From: JAAELZ01 sp965237485
GTDB lineage: Bacteria > Pseudomonadota > Gammaproteobacteria > Arenicellales > Poriferihabitantaceae
Length of the DNA: 64,000 bases
Direction: 5' to 3'
Assembly: GCA_965237485.1 (NCBI GenBank)
Contig: CBDEFQ010000004.1
Coordinates: 434,001 to 498,000 of the forward strand
This document shows, one piece after another, positions 54,857 to 64,000 of this stretch (the stretch's first letter is position 1; each line of letters starts with the position of its first letter). Both the position numbers and the translations under genes were made by a program. Under the pieces are notes generated by a model. It was not told where the DNA came from and ran no database searches. It saw only the letters and a list, made by a program, of their open reading frames with translations.

Positions 54857-55489
54857 GGTAGAGGAGCGTTCTGTAAGCCGTTGAAGGTGTTCTGTAAGGA
54901 ACGCTGGAGGTATCAGAAGTGCGAATGCTGACATAAGTAACGATAAAGGGGGTGAAAGGCCCCCTCGCCGAAAGCCCAAGGTTTCCTGCTCAATGTTAAT
55001 CAGAGCAGGGTTAGTCGGCCCCTAAGGTGAGGCAGAAATGCGTAATCGATGGGAAACGCGTTAATATTCGCGTACTTGTAATAACTGCGATGGAGGGACG
55101 GAGAAGGTTAGACGAGCCAACTGTTGGATTAGTTGGTTTAACCGTGTAGACATGAATCTTAGGTAAATCCGGGGTTCTTTATGTTGAGGCGGGATGACGA
55201 GCACCTATTTTGGAGCGAAGTCGTTGATACCATGCTTCCAGGAAAATCTTCTAAGCTTCAGGTTATTACGAACCGTACCCCAAACCGACACAGGTGGGCG
55301 GGATAAGTATTCTAAGGCGCTTGAGAGAACTCGGGTGAAGGAACTCGGCAAAATAACACCGTAACTTCGGGAGAAGGTGTGCCCCTAGTATGTGATAGCA
55401 CTTGCTGCTTGAGCAGAAGGGGGTTGCAATAAAGAGATGGCTGCGACTGTTTACTAAAAACATAGCACTCTGCAAACTCGCAAGAGGAA

Positions 55490-55524
<35 letters not shown>

Positions 55525-55561
55525 TAATTGATGGGGTTAGACTTAGGTCGAAGCTCTTGAT

Positions 55562-55653
<92 letters not shown>

Positions 55654-55724
55654 CGATGGCCATACTGTCTCCACCCGGGACTCAGTGAAATTGAATTCGC
55701 TGTGAAGATGCAGTGTACCCGCGG

Positions 55725-55755
<31 letters not shown>

Positions 55756-56059
55756 CAGCTTTACATTGAATTTTGAGCACATATGTGCAGCATAGGTGGT
55801 AGGCTTTGAAGCGAGGACGCTAGTCCTTGTGGAGCCACCCTTGAGATACCACCCTTATCTGTTTGAGGTTCTAACCCAGGGCCATTATCTGGTTCGGGGA
55901 CAATGTATGGTGGGTAGTTTGACTGGGGCGGTCTCCTCCTAAAGAGTAACGGAGGAGCGCTAAGGTACTCTAAATACGGTCGGAAATCGTATGGTTAGTG
56001 CAAAGGCATAAGAGTGCTTAACTGCGAGACAGACACGTCGAGCAGGTGGGAAACCAGGT

Positions 56060-56135
<76 letters not shown>

Positions 56136-56164
56136 ACCGCCCAAGAGTTCACATCGACGGCGGT

Positions 56165-56204
<40 letters not shown>

Positions 56205-56209
56205 TAGCC

Positions 56210-56242
<33 letters not shown>

Positions 56243-56408
56243 TGGTACGCGAGCTGGGTTTAGAACGTCGTGAGACAGTTTGGTCCCTATCTGCCGTGGG
56301 CGTTTGAGAATTGAGAGGAGCTGCTTCTAGTACGAGAGGACCGAAGTGGACGTATCTCTGGTGTTCCGGTTGTCACGCCAGTGGCATTGCCGGGTAGCTA
56401 TATACGGA

Positions 56409-56444
<36 letters not shown>

Positions 56445-56656
56445 CCCTCAAGATAAGTTCTCACTGGGAATTTGATTCCCCTGTAGGGTCGTTGAAGACT
56501 ACAACGTTGATAGGCTGGGTGTGGAAGTTCGGTAACGAATGAAGCTAACCAGTACTAATTGCCCGTGAGGCTTGATCATATAACACCCAAGTGGTCTACT
56601 ACTTGGAGTGCGATGATTTTGCACCTCAAAATGAAAGACCTTGACTACCTTTTTTG

Positions 56657-56672
56657 TTCTCTAGTTGTAAAC
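56657..56672 (+). other. Downstream arm of the 23S processing stem
   Basis: TTCTCTAGTTGTAAAC is the exact complement of 52585-52600 upstream of 23S. This supports a transcript-level stem enclosing the whole 23S region, the usual RNase III substrate. Confidence 0.6.
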
Positions 56673-56717
56673 TTTTATAAAGTTCTAGCTAATGAAACAG
56701 CTTTTACTTTGACCAGT

Positions 56718-56838
56718 TTGCCTGGTGACAATAGAGCTTTGGTACCACCTGATCCCATATCGAACTCAGAAGTGAAACGAAGCATCGCCGATGATAGTGT
56801 GGGAGTTCCCATGTGAAAGTAGGTCATTACCAGGCTAT
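56718..56838 (+). rRNA. rrf: 5S ribosomal RNA
   Basis: About 120 bases from TTGCCTGGTGAC to TTACCAGGCT, with complementary ends, CGAACTCAGAAGTGAAAC and the GATAGTGTGGG segment of gammaproteobacterial 5S rRNA. Confidence 0.96.
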
Positions 56839-56840
56839 TA

Positions 56841-56881
56841 AACAAAAACGGCCCCGCTATATGCTGGGCTTTTTTTGTTTA
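56841..56881 (+). terminator. Rho-independent terminator of the rRNA operon
   Basis: AAACAAAAACGGCCC pairs with GGGCTTTTTTTGTTT around a short loop, ending in a seven-T run. It lies three bases after 5S. Confidence 0.88.
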
Positions 56882-57111
56882 ACATCTACTAACGCCTATT
56901 CTCACTTTGTAGGCATGTGACAAAACTGCAGGAGCAAGTTTTGATCGTTAGCTCAAAGCGATAACGACCCGTAGGGTGGCGCGCAGGATAGCGCGACATA
57001 AAGCAGGTCATAGTGCTTGGATTAGAAAATCAAGTTGGCTGAGAATCCTCTAACTAGCCTCCCCCAAGCAATTGTTAAACTGCTTGCTCACATTAAAATG
57101 AGGAGACTGGA

Positions 57112-57202
57112 ATGGCACTATATAGCGGGATTGATCTGCATTCAAATAATCATGTAATTGTTGTTATTGATGAGGAGGATAAGCGTTTGTATGAAAAGCG
57201 AT
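57112..57202 (+). pseudogene. IS110-family transposase fragment (N-terminus only)
   Basis: The first 30 codons (MALYSGIDLHSNNHVIVVID...) match the RuvC-like DEDD start of IS110-family transposases, with the first Asp in GIDLHSN. Similarity ends abruptly at about 57202, where the IS1595-family element begins. The rest of the IS110 element is not in the window. Confidence 0.7.
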
Positions 57203-58277
57203 GGGAATTATATACTTCAGTATGCAAAGGGCCTTTTAGTGAATATTGTCAATATTGCATAATTTCAAACCAAGACACACCGTTTATTTGTCTGTACATG
57301 TAGTTAATAACATGGTATTGCAGTATGCAAATATAGAGGATAAGGCAAAAATGAAAAAATCAGCAAAGACAATTAGTCTAGTCGAATTGATCACAAGATT
57401 TTCATCAGATGCAAAATCAGCAAAATGGATGGAATACACATTGTGGGGTGAAAAGCCTGTTTGCCCGAAATGCCAAGGCACGGATAAGATCAAAGAATAC
57501 AAGCCAAGGTTACACAACTATTATTGTAATCCTTGCCGTAAGGTATTTAATGTCAAGACAGATACCGTAATGCACGGATCGCCTTTGTCTTTGCAGTGTT
57601 GGGCGGTTGCTATGTATTGCATGTTAACGGCCCGCAAAGGTGTCTCATCCTCGCAGCTTTCCAAAGAGCTGGGCATTACCCAGAAATCAGCGTGGTTCAT
57701 GCTACAGAGAATTCGAGAGGCTTGTTCTGGCGATAGCGGCAAACTGCTGGGTATCGTGGAAATTGACGAAACCTATTTGGGCGGCAAGGAGAAGAACAAG
57801 CACGAACACAAGAAGTTAAAAGCTGGACGTGGAGTGGTAGGCAAGCAAGCGGTTATTGGTGCCAAAGAGCGCGGCGGCAACGTTCAAGCCAAGGTAATAA
57901 CCAAAACAGATGGCGCAACACTGAAAGGCTTTATTAAAAGCACGGTTAAGGCCGGCTCTACGGTCTACACGGATGAACACAAGGGTTACAACGAGCTAGG
58001 AGCCGCCTACCAGCACGGCACGGTCAAGCACAGTGCCAAGGAGTACGTGAACGGCATGGCGCATACAAACGGCATTGAGAGCGTCTGGGCGGTCCTGAAA
58101 CGTGGCTACAACGGCATTTACCACAACTGGAGTGCTAAGCACTGCCAGCGATATGTCGATGAGTTCACGTTTCGACTGAACGAGGGTAATTGTAGTGTAG
58201 ATACGCTGGATAGAATGTCAGCACTATGTAAAGGAATGAGCGGGAAGCGACTGACATTCAAGGAGTTGGTGGCATGA
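57203..58277 (+). mobile_element. IS1595-family element (right boundary unresolved)
   Basis: It starts where the IS110 fragment breaks off (GGGAATTATATACTTCAG at 57203) and contains one transposase gene. I find no matching right-end repeat near 58277, at the methyltransferase end, or before the window ends. The element may therefore be truncated, or it may extend through the R-M genes as a passenger-carrying member of the family. Confidence 0.6.
57351..58277 (+). CDS. IS1595-family transposase
   Basis: A 308-residue transposase: an N-terminal zinc ribbon (CPKCQGTDKI...YYCNPCRKVF, about residues 37-62) and a DDE core with Asp in GIVEIDETYLGGKEK near 141, Asp in VYTDEHKGYN near 210 and the HTNGIESVWAVLKRGYNG block near 247 holding the catalytic Glu. 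The ATG at 57351 follows an AGAGGATAAGG ribosome-site region. Its stop overlaps the methyltransferase start as ATGA. Confidence 0.9.
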   Translation: MKKSAKTISLVELITRFSSDAKSAKWMEYTLWGEKPVCPKCQGTDKIKEYKPRLHNYYCNPCRKVFNVKTDTVMHGSPLSLQCWAVAMYCMLTARKGVSSSQLSKELGITQKSAWFMLQRIREACSGDSGKLLGIVEIDETYLGGKEKNKHEHKKLKAGRGVVGKQAVIGAKERGGNVQAKVITKTDGATLKGFIKSTVKAGSTVYTDEHKGYNELGAAYQHGTVKHSAKEYVNGMAHTNGIESVWAVLKRGYNGIYHNWSAKHCQRYVDEFTFRLNEGNCSVDTLDRMSALCKGMSGKRLTFKELVA

Positions 58278-59087
58278 GCGCGGTTCTTGAAAGAGTCCAC
58301 ACATCAACAGTCTTTCGTGGAGACTGTTTGAAGGTAATCTCGAAAAAGATACCCGATGAGTCAGTCGATTTAATAGTTACTTCACCTCCTTATGCTGACC
58401 AAAGAAAAGACAACTACGGAGGGGTAAGTGCTGACAAATATGTAGAATGGTTTTTACCCCGTGCTGAACAGTTGCATAATTGCTTAAGGCCGACAGGTTC
58501 TTTTATTCTAAATATATAAGGAAAGAGCGATTAACGGGGAAAGGCACACTTATGTTCTTGAGCTAATACAAGGAATGCGCAGTCAGGGCTGGCTCTGGGT
58601 AGAAGAATATTGCTGGCATAAGAAGAATTCATACCCGGGCAAGTGGCCTAATCGGTTCAGGGACTCATGGGAGCGTTTATTGCATTTCACCAAAAACAAA
58701 AACTTTAAAATGAACCAGGATTCTGTGCGTGTACCTATGGGTGATTGGAAAAAAGCACGGCTGAAAAACTTGTCTGATACAGACAAAACTCGTGATGAGA
58801 GTGCCCATGGTAACGGATTTGGTAAGCGTGTTGCGAACTGGGAAGGGCGCGATATGGCATACCCAACGAACGTTTTGCACATGGCTACTCAATGTAACAA
58901 TTCAGGGCACCCAGCGACTTTCCCTGAGCAACTACCCAACTGGTTTATCCGGCTATTTACAGATCACGGCGACGTGGTTCTTGACCCATTCGCTGGGTCT
59001 GGAACTACGCTAGCCGCAGCACATAAATTACACCGAGCATCATATAGGCATTGACGTATCTAGTGAGTAAGTCTATTCCAATACAGG
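58274..59087 (+). pseudogene. Type II DNA methyltransferase (N4/N6, PF01555-like), frameshifted
   Basis: ATG 58274 opens the SAM methyltransferase: GDCLKVI near residue 17, the catalytic TSPPY near 36 and GSFILNI near 75. One extra base near 58518 causes a stop; the next frame (58521-59054) continues with ERHTYVLELIQGMRSQGWLW... and the SAM-binding DPFAGSGTT. A second shift near 59035 splits off the final HHIGIDVSSE strand. The 3' end is then interrupted by an integrase-core IS at about 59086. Two frameshifts plus the insertion make activity unlikely. It pairs with the endonuclease at 63445-64000. Confidence 0.8.
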
Positions 59088-60896
59088 AATGATACCGAGA
59101 AGTTGATTGTCATTTCTGTTCAAAGATGTTTTTAAAGAGTTTGGTTTTTTCCTCATTGAGTTGTTTTGCTGCCTCATTATCAGTCATCTGATAAACGATA
59201 TCGTCAAGCATTGTAAACGAGATGTGAGTTTTAAGATATGACTGTGCATTGGTCAACGATTTGAGTTTTTCATAAGGCGTCATCATGTTTCGATATGGAT
59301 AGGTTTTGACTTGTTTTCCTTTGTTGTTAGTGCTGATCTGTGGGAAGAAACAAGGTCGGTGATAATTCAAATAAGGGTTAAGAAAGTCGGTGGCAAATTG
59401 ATTAATCTCAGGCGCATATTTTTGCGGGATATGCATGAAGCCAAGATGCTTGCGCACGATGGCCCCATTGTTGCACTCAACTAAGGCATGGTCGTTACGG
59501 TGTCTAGCCCTGGATTGGGTCAACTCGATTAATAGCTTATTCAACAATCGCACCACCGATTGGTTAATGTATTCACTGCCATTATCGGCATGAAAGCCTT
59601 TAATCACAAAGGGGAATTGCTCTAGCATTTGAGTGAGAATAGGCATCAAGAATGGCTCTGATATTTTCTGTGTAGAAGACACGACTTCAAACGGGGTGAT
59701 CTCATCAACGGCGTTGATATGATAGACCCCTTTAACCTTGTCCTTATCGCCCTGATGCACTGTATCTACACGGCTATAGCCAGGTTGACCTTCTGGCTGT
59801 GGCTTACGTCTTTGGCCGATAGAAGAAGGCTTGGAATGTGTCTTTTCAAAGTGACGGCGATTGTTCTGGTAGGGTTTAGATCGGCGTAGATTGTATAGAT
59901 GAGAAACCGGGATAGGTGCCAGGTTGGCATACTCAGTTTGCTCATAGACAACCAAGGCGCGCTCACAGAGTTTCTTAGTGGCGTGGCCTGATAACGTACC
60001 GTGGAGTTCATCCATATCTGCTAGAAGCTTAATGTCTTGATTGCTATAGCGTCTAGCAAAGCCCCTTGTGGCACGATGTCGCCACTGGATTCTACCGTGC
60101 TTGAGATAGCTGGCAGCCAGGCGTTTCACTTGCACATAAGAGTAACCGCTGATGCGTGTGATATAACGCAGCACAAGACCCTTATCGGCTCGACCCAGTT
60201 TGCTGTACTTGAAACGCATTAACCTAGAAAAATCAGTTGAACCTCCACTAACGGATGTATTATCGTTGCAATCAATTGAATTAAAAGGAGAAACACCATG
60301 GTCGCCAAAGATAAATCCTTTCACCCAGAGGGTGCGCTAAAACCGGAGGTTTCAAACGCTGTTTCCACCTTATTATCGACTGAAACGTTCGATGGAAAAA
60401 TTCACGCTGAATGGGACCCGTCAGCGGCAGTAACGCCCATAGGACCGTTGCCTTTTTTCATTCAATATTTAAAACTTGGTGGTCTGTTTAAGCCATGGGT
60501 GAGCAGTTGCCCATTGGAATATCGAAACAATAACGCACCTGAGAAGATCAATGTGTTGGGCTCATTTTTGTTGTCTGTTCTCTCGGGTCACAATCGCTAC
60601 GCACACATGGCCAGCTTAATGGGCGATCGTATCAACACCAAAATGCTTGGAATGACCAAAGCGGTTAGCGACGATTCGGCGCGCCGTGCGCTGAAGAAGA
60701 TGGATGAGGAACAAGGTATAGCCTGGCTACAAACTCATTTGCAGCGTTGCTACGAGCCCTTGCTCACACAGGCCATGGATATTGGATTGTGACGTAACGG
60801 TTAAACCGCTATACGGTCATCAAGAAGGTGCCAAGGTTGGCTATAATCCACACAAACCTGGCCGGCCCTCGCACACGTATCACACCTATATGATTG

Positions 60897-62171
60897 CACT
60901 GCTGTCCCGTTAACACTAAAGAAACAGGCCTGATTTTCTCTCAATTTGATAAAATACGTTTAGCGATAAACCGTTGAATCAAATAGGAAAATCAGACCAT
61001 GTCACATTGTAATACCGTTCTAAATCAAATACTCAAAATTGTTCCGAGACATGAATTCGAGGCACTCGCAATTCAACATCATTCGGGGCGTTCATTCCGC
61101 AGAGCGTCTCGTTGGTCACAGTTCGTGAGCCTGACTATAGCTCAATTGACTGGCCGTCATAGCTTGCGTGATATTGTTGATAATGTCAGCACTCAATCAC
61201 ACCGCTTGTATCATCCTGGTAGTGCCGTGTTAACGCGGTCCAATCTTTCACGCATCAATGAGAACAAGCCTTCGAGCCTTTATGAAGCGCTATTCTCTCA
61301 ATTACTCAAGTGCTGTCAGAGCAAAACGCCAGGGCATAACTTTCGTTTCAAGAATCCCCTGTATTCGCTGGACTCATCTACCATTGATCTGTGCTTATCG
61401 GTTTTCCCATGGGCAGACTTTCGATCAACTAAAGGGGCAATCAAACTGCATGTAGGCCTGAATCATGATGGTTACTTACCTGAGTTTGTTAATATCACCG
61501 AGGGTAAATGTGCTGATGTTACTGCGGGCAGGAAAGTAGCTTTCCCGAAAGGCAGCATTGTAGTTATTGACCGTGGATACAACGACTATGCCTGGTATAA
61601 GCAATTGAATGACAAGGGAATATACTTTGTCACACGATTAAAGAAGAATGCTGCATACCGCGTTATCAAGCGACATAGTGTACGCAAGGGAACGGGACTT
61701 AGCAGTGATCAAACGATTGAATTCACGGGGGTCAAAGCAGCAAAGGAGTGTTCGATTCGATTACGCCGTATTGGTTATCGCGATGCCACTACAGGCAAGC
61801 ATTATGTGTTTTTAACCAACCCCTTTAAGCTCAGTGCTCAAACTATCGCCGATATTTATAAAGCCAGATGGCAGGTGGAATTATTCTTCAAGTGGATCAA
61901 GCAGAACTTAAAAGGTGAAGTCATTTATCGGCACCAGCAAGAACGCAGTATTGACCCAAATATGGATTGCGTTATGTATTTACCTAATACTGATGTTCAT
62001 CAAATTGCAGTCGAAGGCGGGCAAAACGATGCAACAAATATTGAGGGTATTGCAGCTTAATTTGTTTGAAAAACGTGATTTAATGGCACTGTTGCGAGGG
62101 GACCCGATGCATCACCCAAACCTTAATCCTAATCAATTTTCGTTGCTGTGAAAGTTAACGGGACAGCAGTG
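60897..62171 (+). mobile_element. IS4-family insertion sequence, copy 3
   Basis: 1,275 bp with the same ends as copies 1 and 2 and the 9-bp duplication ATATGATTG at 60888-60896 and 62172-62180. It is inserted into the IS1380 transposase gene in the same orientation. Confidence 0.95.
60999..62151 (+). pseudogene. IS4-family transposase, copy 3, frameshifted
   Basis: Identical in plan to copy 2 but with one extra A in a short A-run near 61911 (AACTTAAAAGG instead of AACTTAAAGG). The shift falls just after the YREK block, and the altered frame ends at 62060 after 353 residues. The original C-terminus continues in the next frame to 62151. The DDE residues remain, so partial activity cannot be excluded. 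Confidence 0.85.
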
Positions 62172-63444
62172 ATATGATTGCCAATCTTCGTCTTGTATTG
62201 GATGTTGAGGTCAAGTCTGGCACTGAGGTAGCTGCTAGTCATTCTTCGCCGGGTCTATGGGAGCTGTTGGATCGATTGCCACGTTCATCTTGGCCGCACT
62301 TTATTCGAGGCGATTGTGACTGGGGTACCCAGGATGTGATGAGCACTGCAGAACAAAGAGGCGTCAATTACTTGTTTAAGCTAAGGAAGTCTAAGTACGT
62401 TAAGCAACTGATACAGCAGCAGCATAGCGTGTCGGGCTGGGATTATGTTATCGATGGCTGGGAAGCCAAAGAAAGTTGTTTGAAGTTGGCTGCGTGGAAC
62501 GATCATCGGCGCGTGGTAATCGTTCGTCGTCGTTTAGCAAAGGACGCGCTGCTGGTATTGGAAGAGAAAAGTCAAGGCCAGCAGAGCTTTGGTTTTTTGC
62601 AAGAAGCGGATGATATTCGCGCGTTTGAATACGCTGTTCTGGTCACCTCATTAGACGATGAGGTGATTAGCATCGTCCAACATTATCGAGATCGAGCCGA
62701 CTGCGAAAACAATTTTGATGAAATCAAGAACCATTGGGGTTGGGGCGGGTTTACTACCGCCGATATCAAGCCCTGTCGCTTTATAGCGCGGATCATTGCC
62801 TTGATTTATAACGGGTGGAATATATTCACTAGGCTGGCTAACCCAGACAAACATATGGAAGCGATTACCCGTCGACCGCTATTACTGAGTTCGGTGGGGC
62901 GCGTTACTGAATCGGGGCGGAAAAAGACTATGACGATTACTAGCACGCACGCCAAGGCCGACTTAATTCGCGACACGTTTGACCAAATACAACACGTCTT
63001 TAATTCATTGAAGGCGATTGCGCCGCAGTTGAGCGTGGCGCAAGTTTGGTGCCGCATTCTAAGCGAGGCGATGAAGAAATATCTTGGTGGAACGATTCTT
63101 CAACCGCCAGATGACCGCTGTTTACTTGGCTAAAGTGTCTCGGAGGCAGTAGCGACGATGGAAGGGTTGTTTATGTTGGCCTCATTGGAGAGGCTTTAAC
63201 TGCGTTTTTTAGGATTAAGGTGCGTTTGATGAAATCATAGCGATTGCGTTTACCGTCGATTGCCAGATCGATTTCATCAGTGCCTTGTAGCAACAAGCGT
63301 GCCTTATCAAGGGTATCTATATGGTGGTCATTCATAATGGTATTCATTCACCATCATGAACAGAAATTAGATTAGTTCGGTATCATTTCCGATTAGAATC
63401 AGTCCCTTCTCTCAGTATCATTTCATGTTGGACAAGACTGAGTA

Positions 63445-64000
63445 TTGTGCTTTGATGCGACAAAGGGTAAGATCGTTTTGATTTACCCTGAATGGTGGGA
63501 AAAAGCAGAAAACAGACTGAATGCGAATGTCGCAGACTTCGCAGTCAGGATTAAAAGTAAGCTGGAAACGCTAAAGCCAGAGGAACTTATAAGGAGAAAG
63601 AATCCTTACCTTTTCTGTTTAAGGGCCACCAACAAAACTGATGGTTTTGCGGCCTCGGTCTTAGATGCCCTTCTGTCTTCCAGTGAAGAAACTATGTTTG
63701 GCACGTTGGCGGAACAATGCGCAGTTGTTATATGCCAGTCTGCGAAAAATGGGATGAAATCCACAGCAGAAGGTATAGATATAGAATATGTTGAAAATGA
63801 AACCAGAACAATAATACAAGTAAAATCGGGAAAGAATTGGGGAAACTCTTCACAAAGGAAAAACTGTCTGACTACTTCAATAAAGCCACTCGTAATCTTG
63901 CAGCAGGGAAATAACGTGCATGTAAGATGCATTGAGGGCGTATGTTATGGCCCTGCGAGTAACCGGAGTAGAGGCAGCTACTACACTTACATAGGATCGG
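63445..64000 (+). CDS. PmeII-like type II restriction endonuclease, runs off the window
   Basis: The frame is open from the stop at 63439-63441 to the window end; starts at TTG 63445 or TTG 63478 are possible. The visible part has NPYLFCLRATN near 63603, LLSSSEETMFGTLAE, and a nuclease core EGIDIEYVENETRTIIQVKSG followed by KNWGNSSQ, closely like the PmeII-family pattern of a conserved Asp, an xxK lysine and SGxNWGNSSQ. Between about 63856 and 63908 the coding potential lies in another frame (KEKLSDYFNKATRNLAA), implying one lost and one gained base that compensate. Its partner methyltransferase lies upstream. Confidence 0.72.
   Translation, partial: MCFDATKGKIVLIYPEWWEKAENRLNANVADFAVRIKSKLETLKPEELIRRKNPYLFCLRATNKTDGFAASVLDALLSSSEETMFGTLAEQCAVVICQSAKNGMKSTAEGIDIEYVENETRTIIQVKSGKNWGNSSQRKNCLTTSIKPLVILQQGNNVHVRCIEGVCYGPASNRSRGSYYTYIGS

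Larger units (their letters stand above)
60298..63133 (+). pseudogene. IS1380-family transposase: frameshifted and interrupted
   Basis: The 5' part (60298-60775) encodes about 160 residues of the N-terminal domain. One extra base near 60776 breaks the frame just before ILDCDVTVKPLYGHQEGAKV (catalytic Asp region). The IS4-family copy then splits it at HTYMI / ANLRLVLDVEV. After removal of one target duplication the downstream part is in frame to 63133, including FIRGDCDWG (second Asp) and RADCENNFDEIKNHWG (Glu). Full length would be near 500 residues. Confidence 0.85.
60242..63193 (+). mobile_element. IS1380-family insertion sequence with a nested IS4-family copy
   Basis: It begins near CCTCCACTAACGG (60242) and ends near CATTGGAGAGG (63193); these CCT-ended sequences are the likely terminal repeats. 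It contains one transposase gene interrupted at 60897-62171. Without that copy the element is about 1.67 kb, normal for the family. I could not define a clean target duplication. Confidence 0.7.
59110..63335 (-). pseudogene. rve-domain transposase interrupted by IS1380
   Basis: The N-terminal part reads leftward from ATG 63335 (MNDHHIDTLDKARLLLQGTD...) to 63194. The rest runs from 60241 to 59110: a DNA-binding part (RFKYSKLGRADKGLVLRYI), then the integrase core with Asp in SRVDTVHQGD, Asp in KGFHADNGSEY and the Glu in DHALVECNNG. The two halves together give about 440 residues. Family placement is only to the integrase-core group; I do not assign an IS family name. Confidence 0.75.
59086..63390 (-). 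mobile_element. Integrase-core (rve) insertion sequence, itself split by an IS1380
   Basis: Its ends are inverted repeats: left GGAATGATACCGAGAAG at 59086 and, on the other strand from 63390, GGAAATGATACCGAAC; both continue to TTTCTGTTCA about 30 bases in. The transposase gene is on the minus strand and is interrupted by the IS1380 at 60242-63193. Without the nested elements it would be about 1.35 kb. It lies between the methyltransferase and endonuclease parts of the R-M locus. Confidence 0.75.

Noticed and set aside
56559..56816. Open frame spanning the 23S end and 5S
   Set aside because: It covers rRNA and processing-stem sequence; no coding character.

Overview
The window looks like a chromosomal segment of a marine-type gammaproteobacterium. 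The evidence is a Pseudomonas-like run aspS / yebC-ruvC-ruvA-ruvB-ybgC-tolQRAB-pal-cpoB, SecB, EnvC/CtpA, an ftsY-ftsE-ftsX block next to rsmD-coaD-ferredoxin, and a classical 16S-Ile-Ala-23S-5S operon. The genus cannot be fixed from the sequence alone.

Layout. (1) 1-12,965: housekeeping and metabolism: flippase-like membrane protein, alpha/beta hydrolase, citrate synthase, CtpA protease, EnvC, rhodanese-SecB-GpsA, a 270-bp palindromic element, PiT phosphate permease with its DUF47 partner, an FAD oxidoreductase and a saccharopine-dehydrogenase-like protein. (2) 13,112-22,218: a one-strand catabolic cluster (GMC oxidoreductase, Zn-alcohol dehydrogenase, SDR, HisD-like dehydrogenase, TRAP transporter DctM/DctQ/DctP, GntR regulator). 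It matches the HpsNOP/HpsKLM type of 2,3-dihydroxypropane-1-sulfonate uptake and oxidation. (3) 22,333-25,620: one end of an integrative element: tRNA-Met 3' remnant, P4-type integrase, unknown genes and an AlpA-like regulator. An IS5-family element cuts it off and joins it directly to a truncated ftsX. (4) 26,825-33,614: ftsX (truncated), ftsE (frameshifted), ftsY, rsmD, coaD, ferredoxin, a sugar nucleotidyltransferase, a FmdB-type zinc ribbon, aspS. (5) 33,700-37,670: a toxin-antitoxin island between aspS and yebC. It holds a hipBA module broken twice (IS256 in hipB, frameshift in hipA) and an intact RHH/PIN pair. (6) 37,775-48,118: ruvCAB and the Tol-Pal operon; ybgC has a premature stop and an IS4-family element separates pal from cpoB. 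(7) 48,130-56,881: IS200-like and IS4-family elements, then a complete rRNA operon. Its 23S gene carries two intervening sequences, one encoding a GIY-YIG nuclease-like protein (helix 25 position) and one a four-helix-bundle IVS protein (helix 45 position). (8) 56,885-64,000: a type II restriction-modification locus (N4/N6 DNA methyltransferase plus a PmeII-like endonuclease) preceded by IS110 and IS1595 pieces and split by a three-level nest of insertion sequences.

The theme is a conserved core genome under heavy insertion-sequence pressure. Three near-identical copies of one IS4-family element, each with its own 9-bp target duplication, imply recent transposition. Several genes carry single-base lesions (ftsE, hipA, the methyltransferase, an IS1380 transposase, one IS4 copy, ybgC). 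These may be true decay or assembly error; read mapping would decide. The most unusual items are the nuclease encoded inside the 23S rRNA gene, the joint decay of ftsE and ftsX while envC stays intact, the doubly broken hipBA module, and the nested transposons inside the R-M operon.
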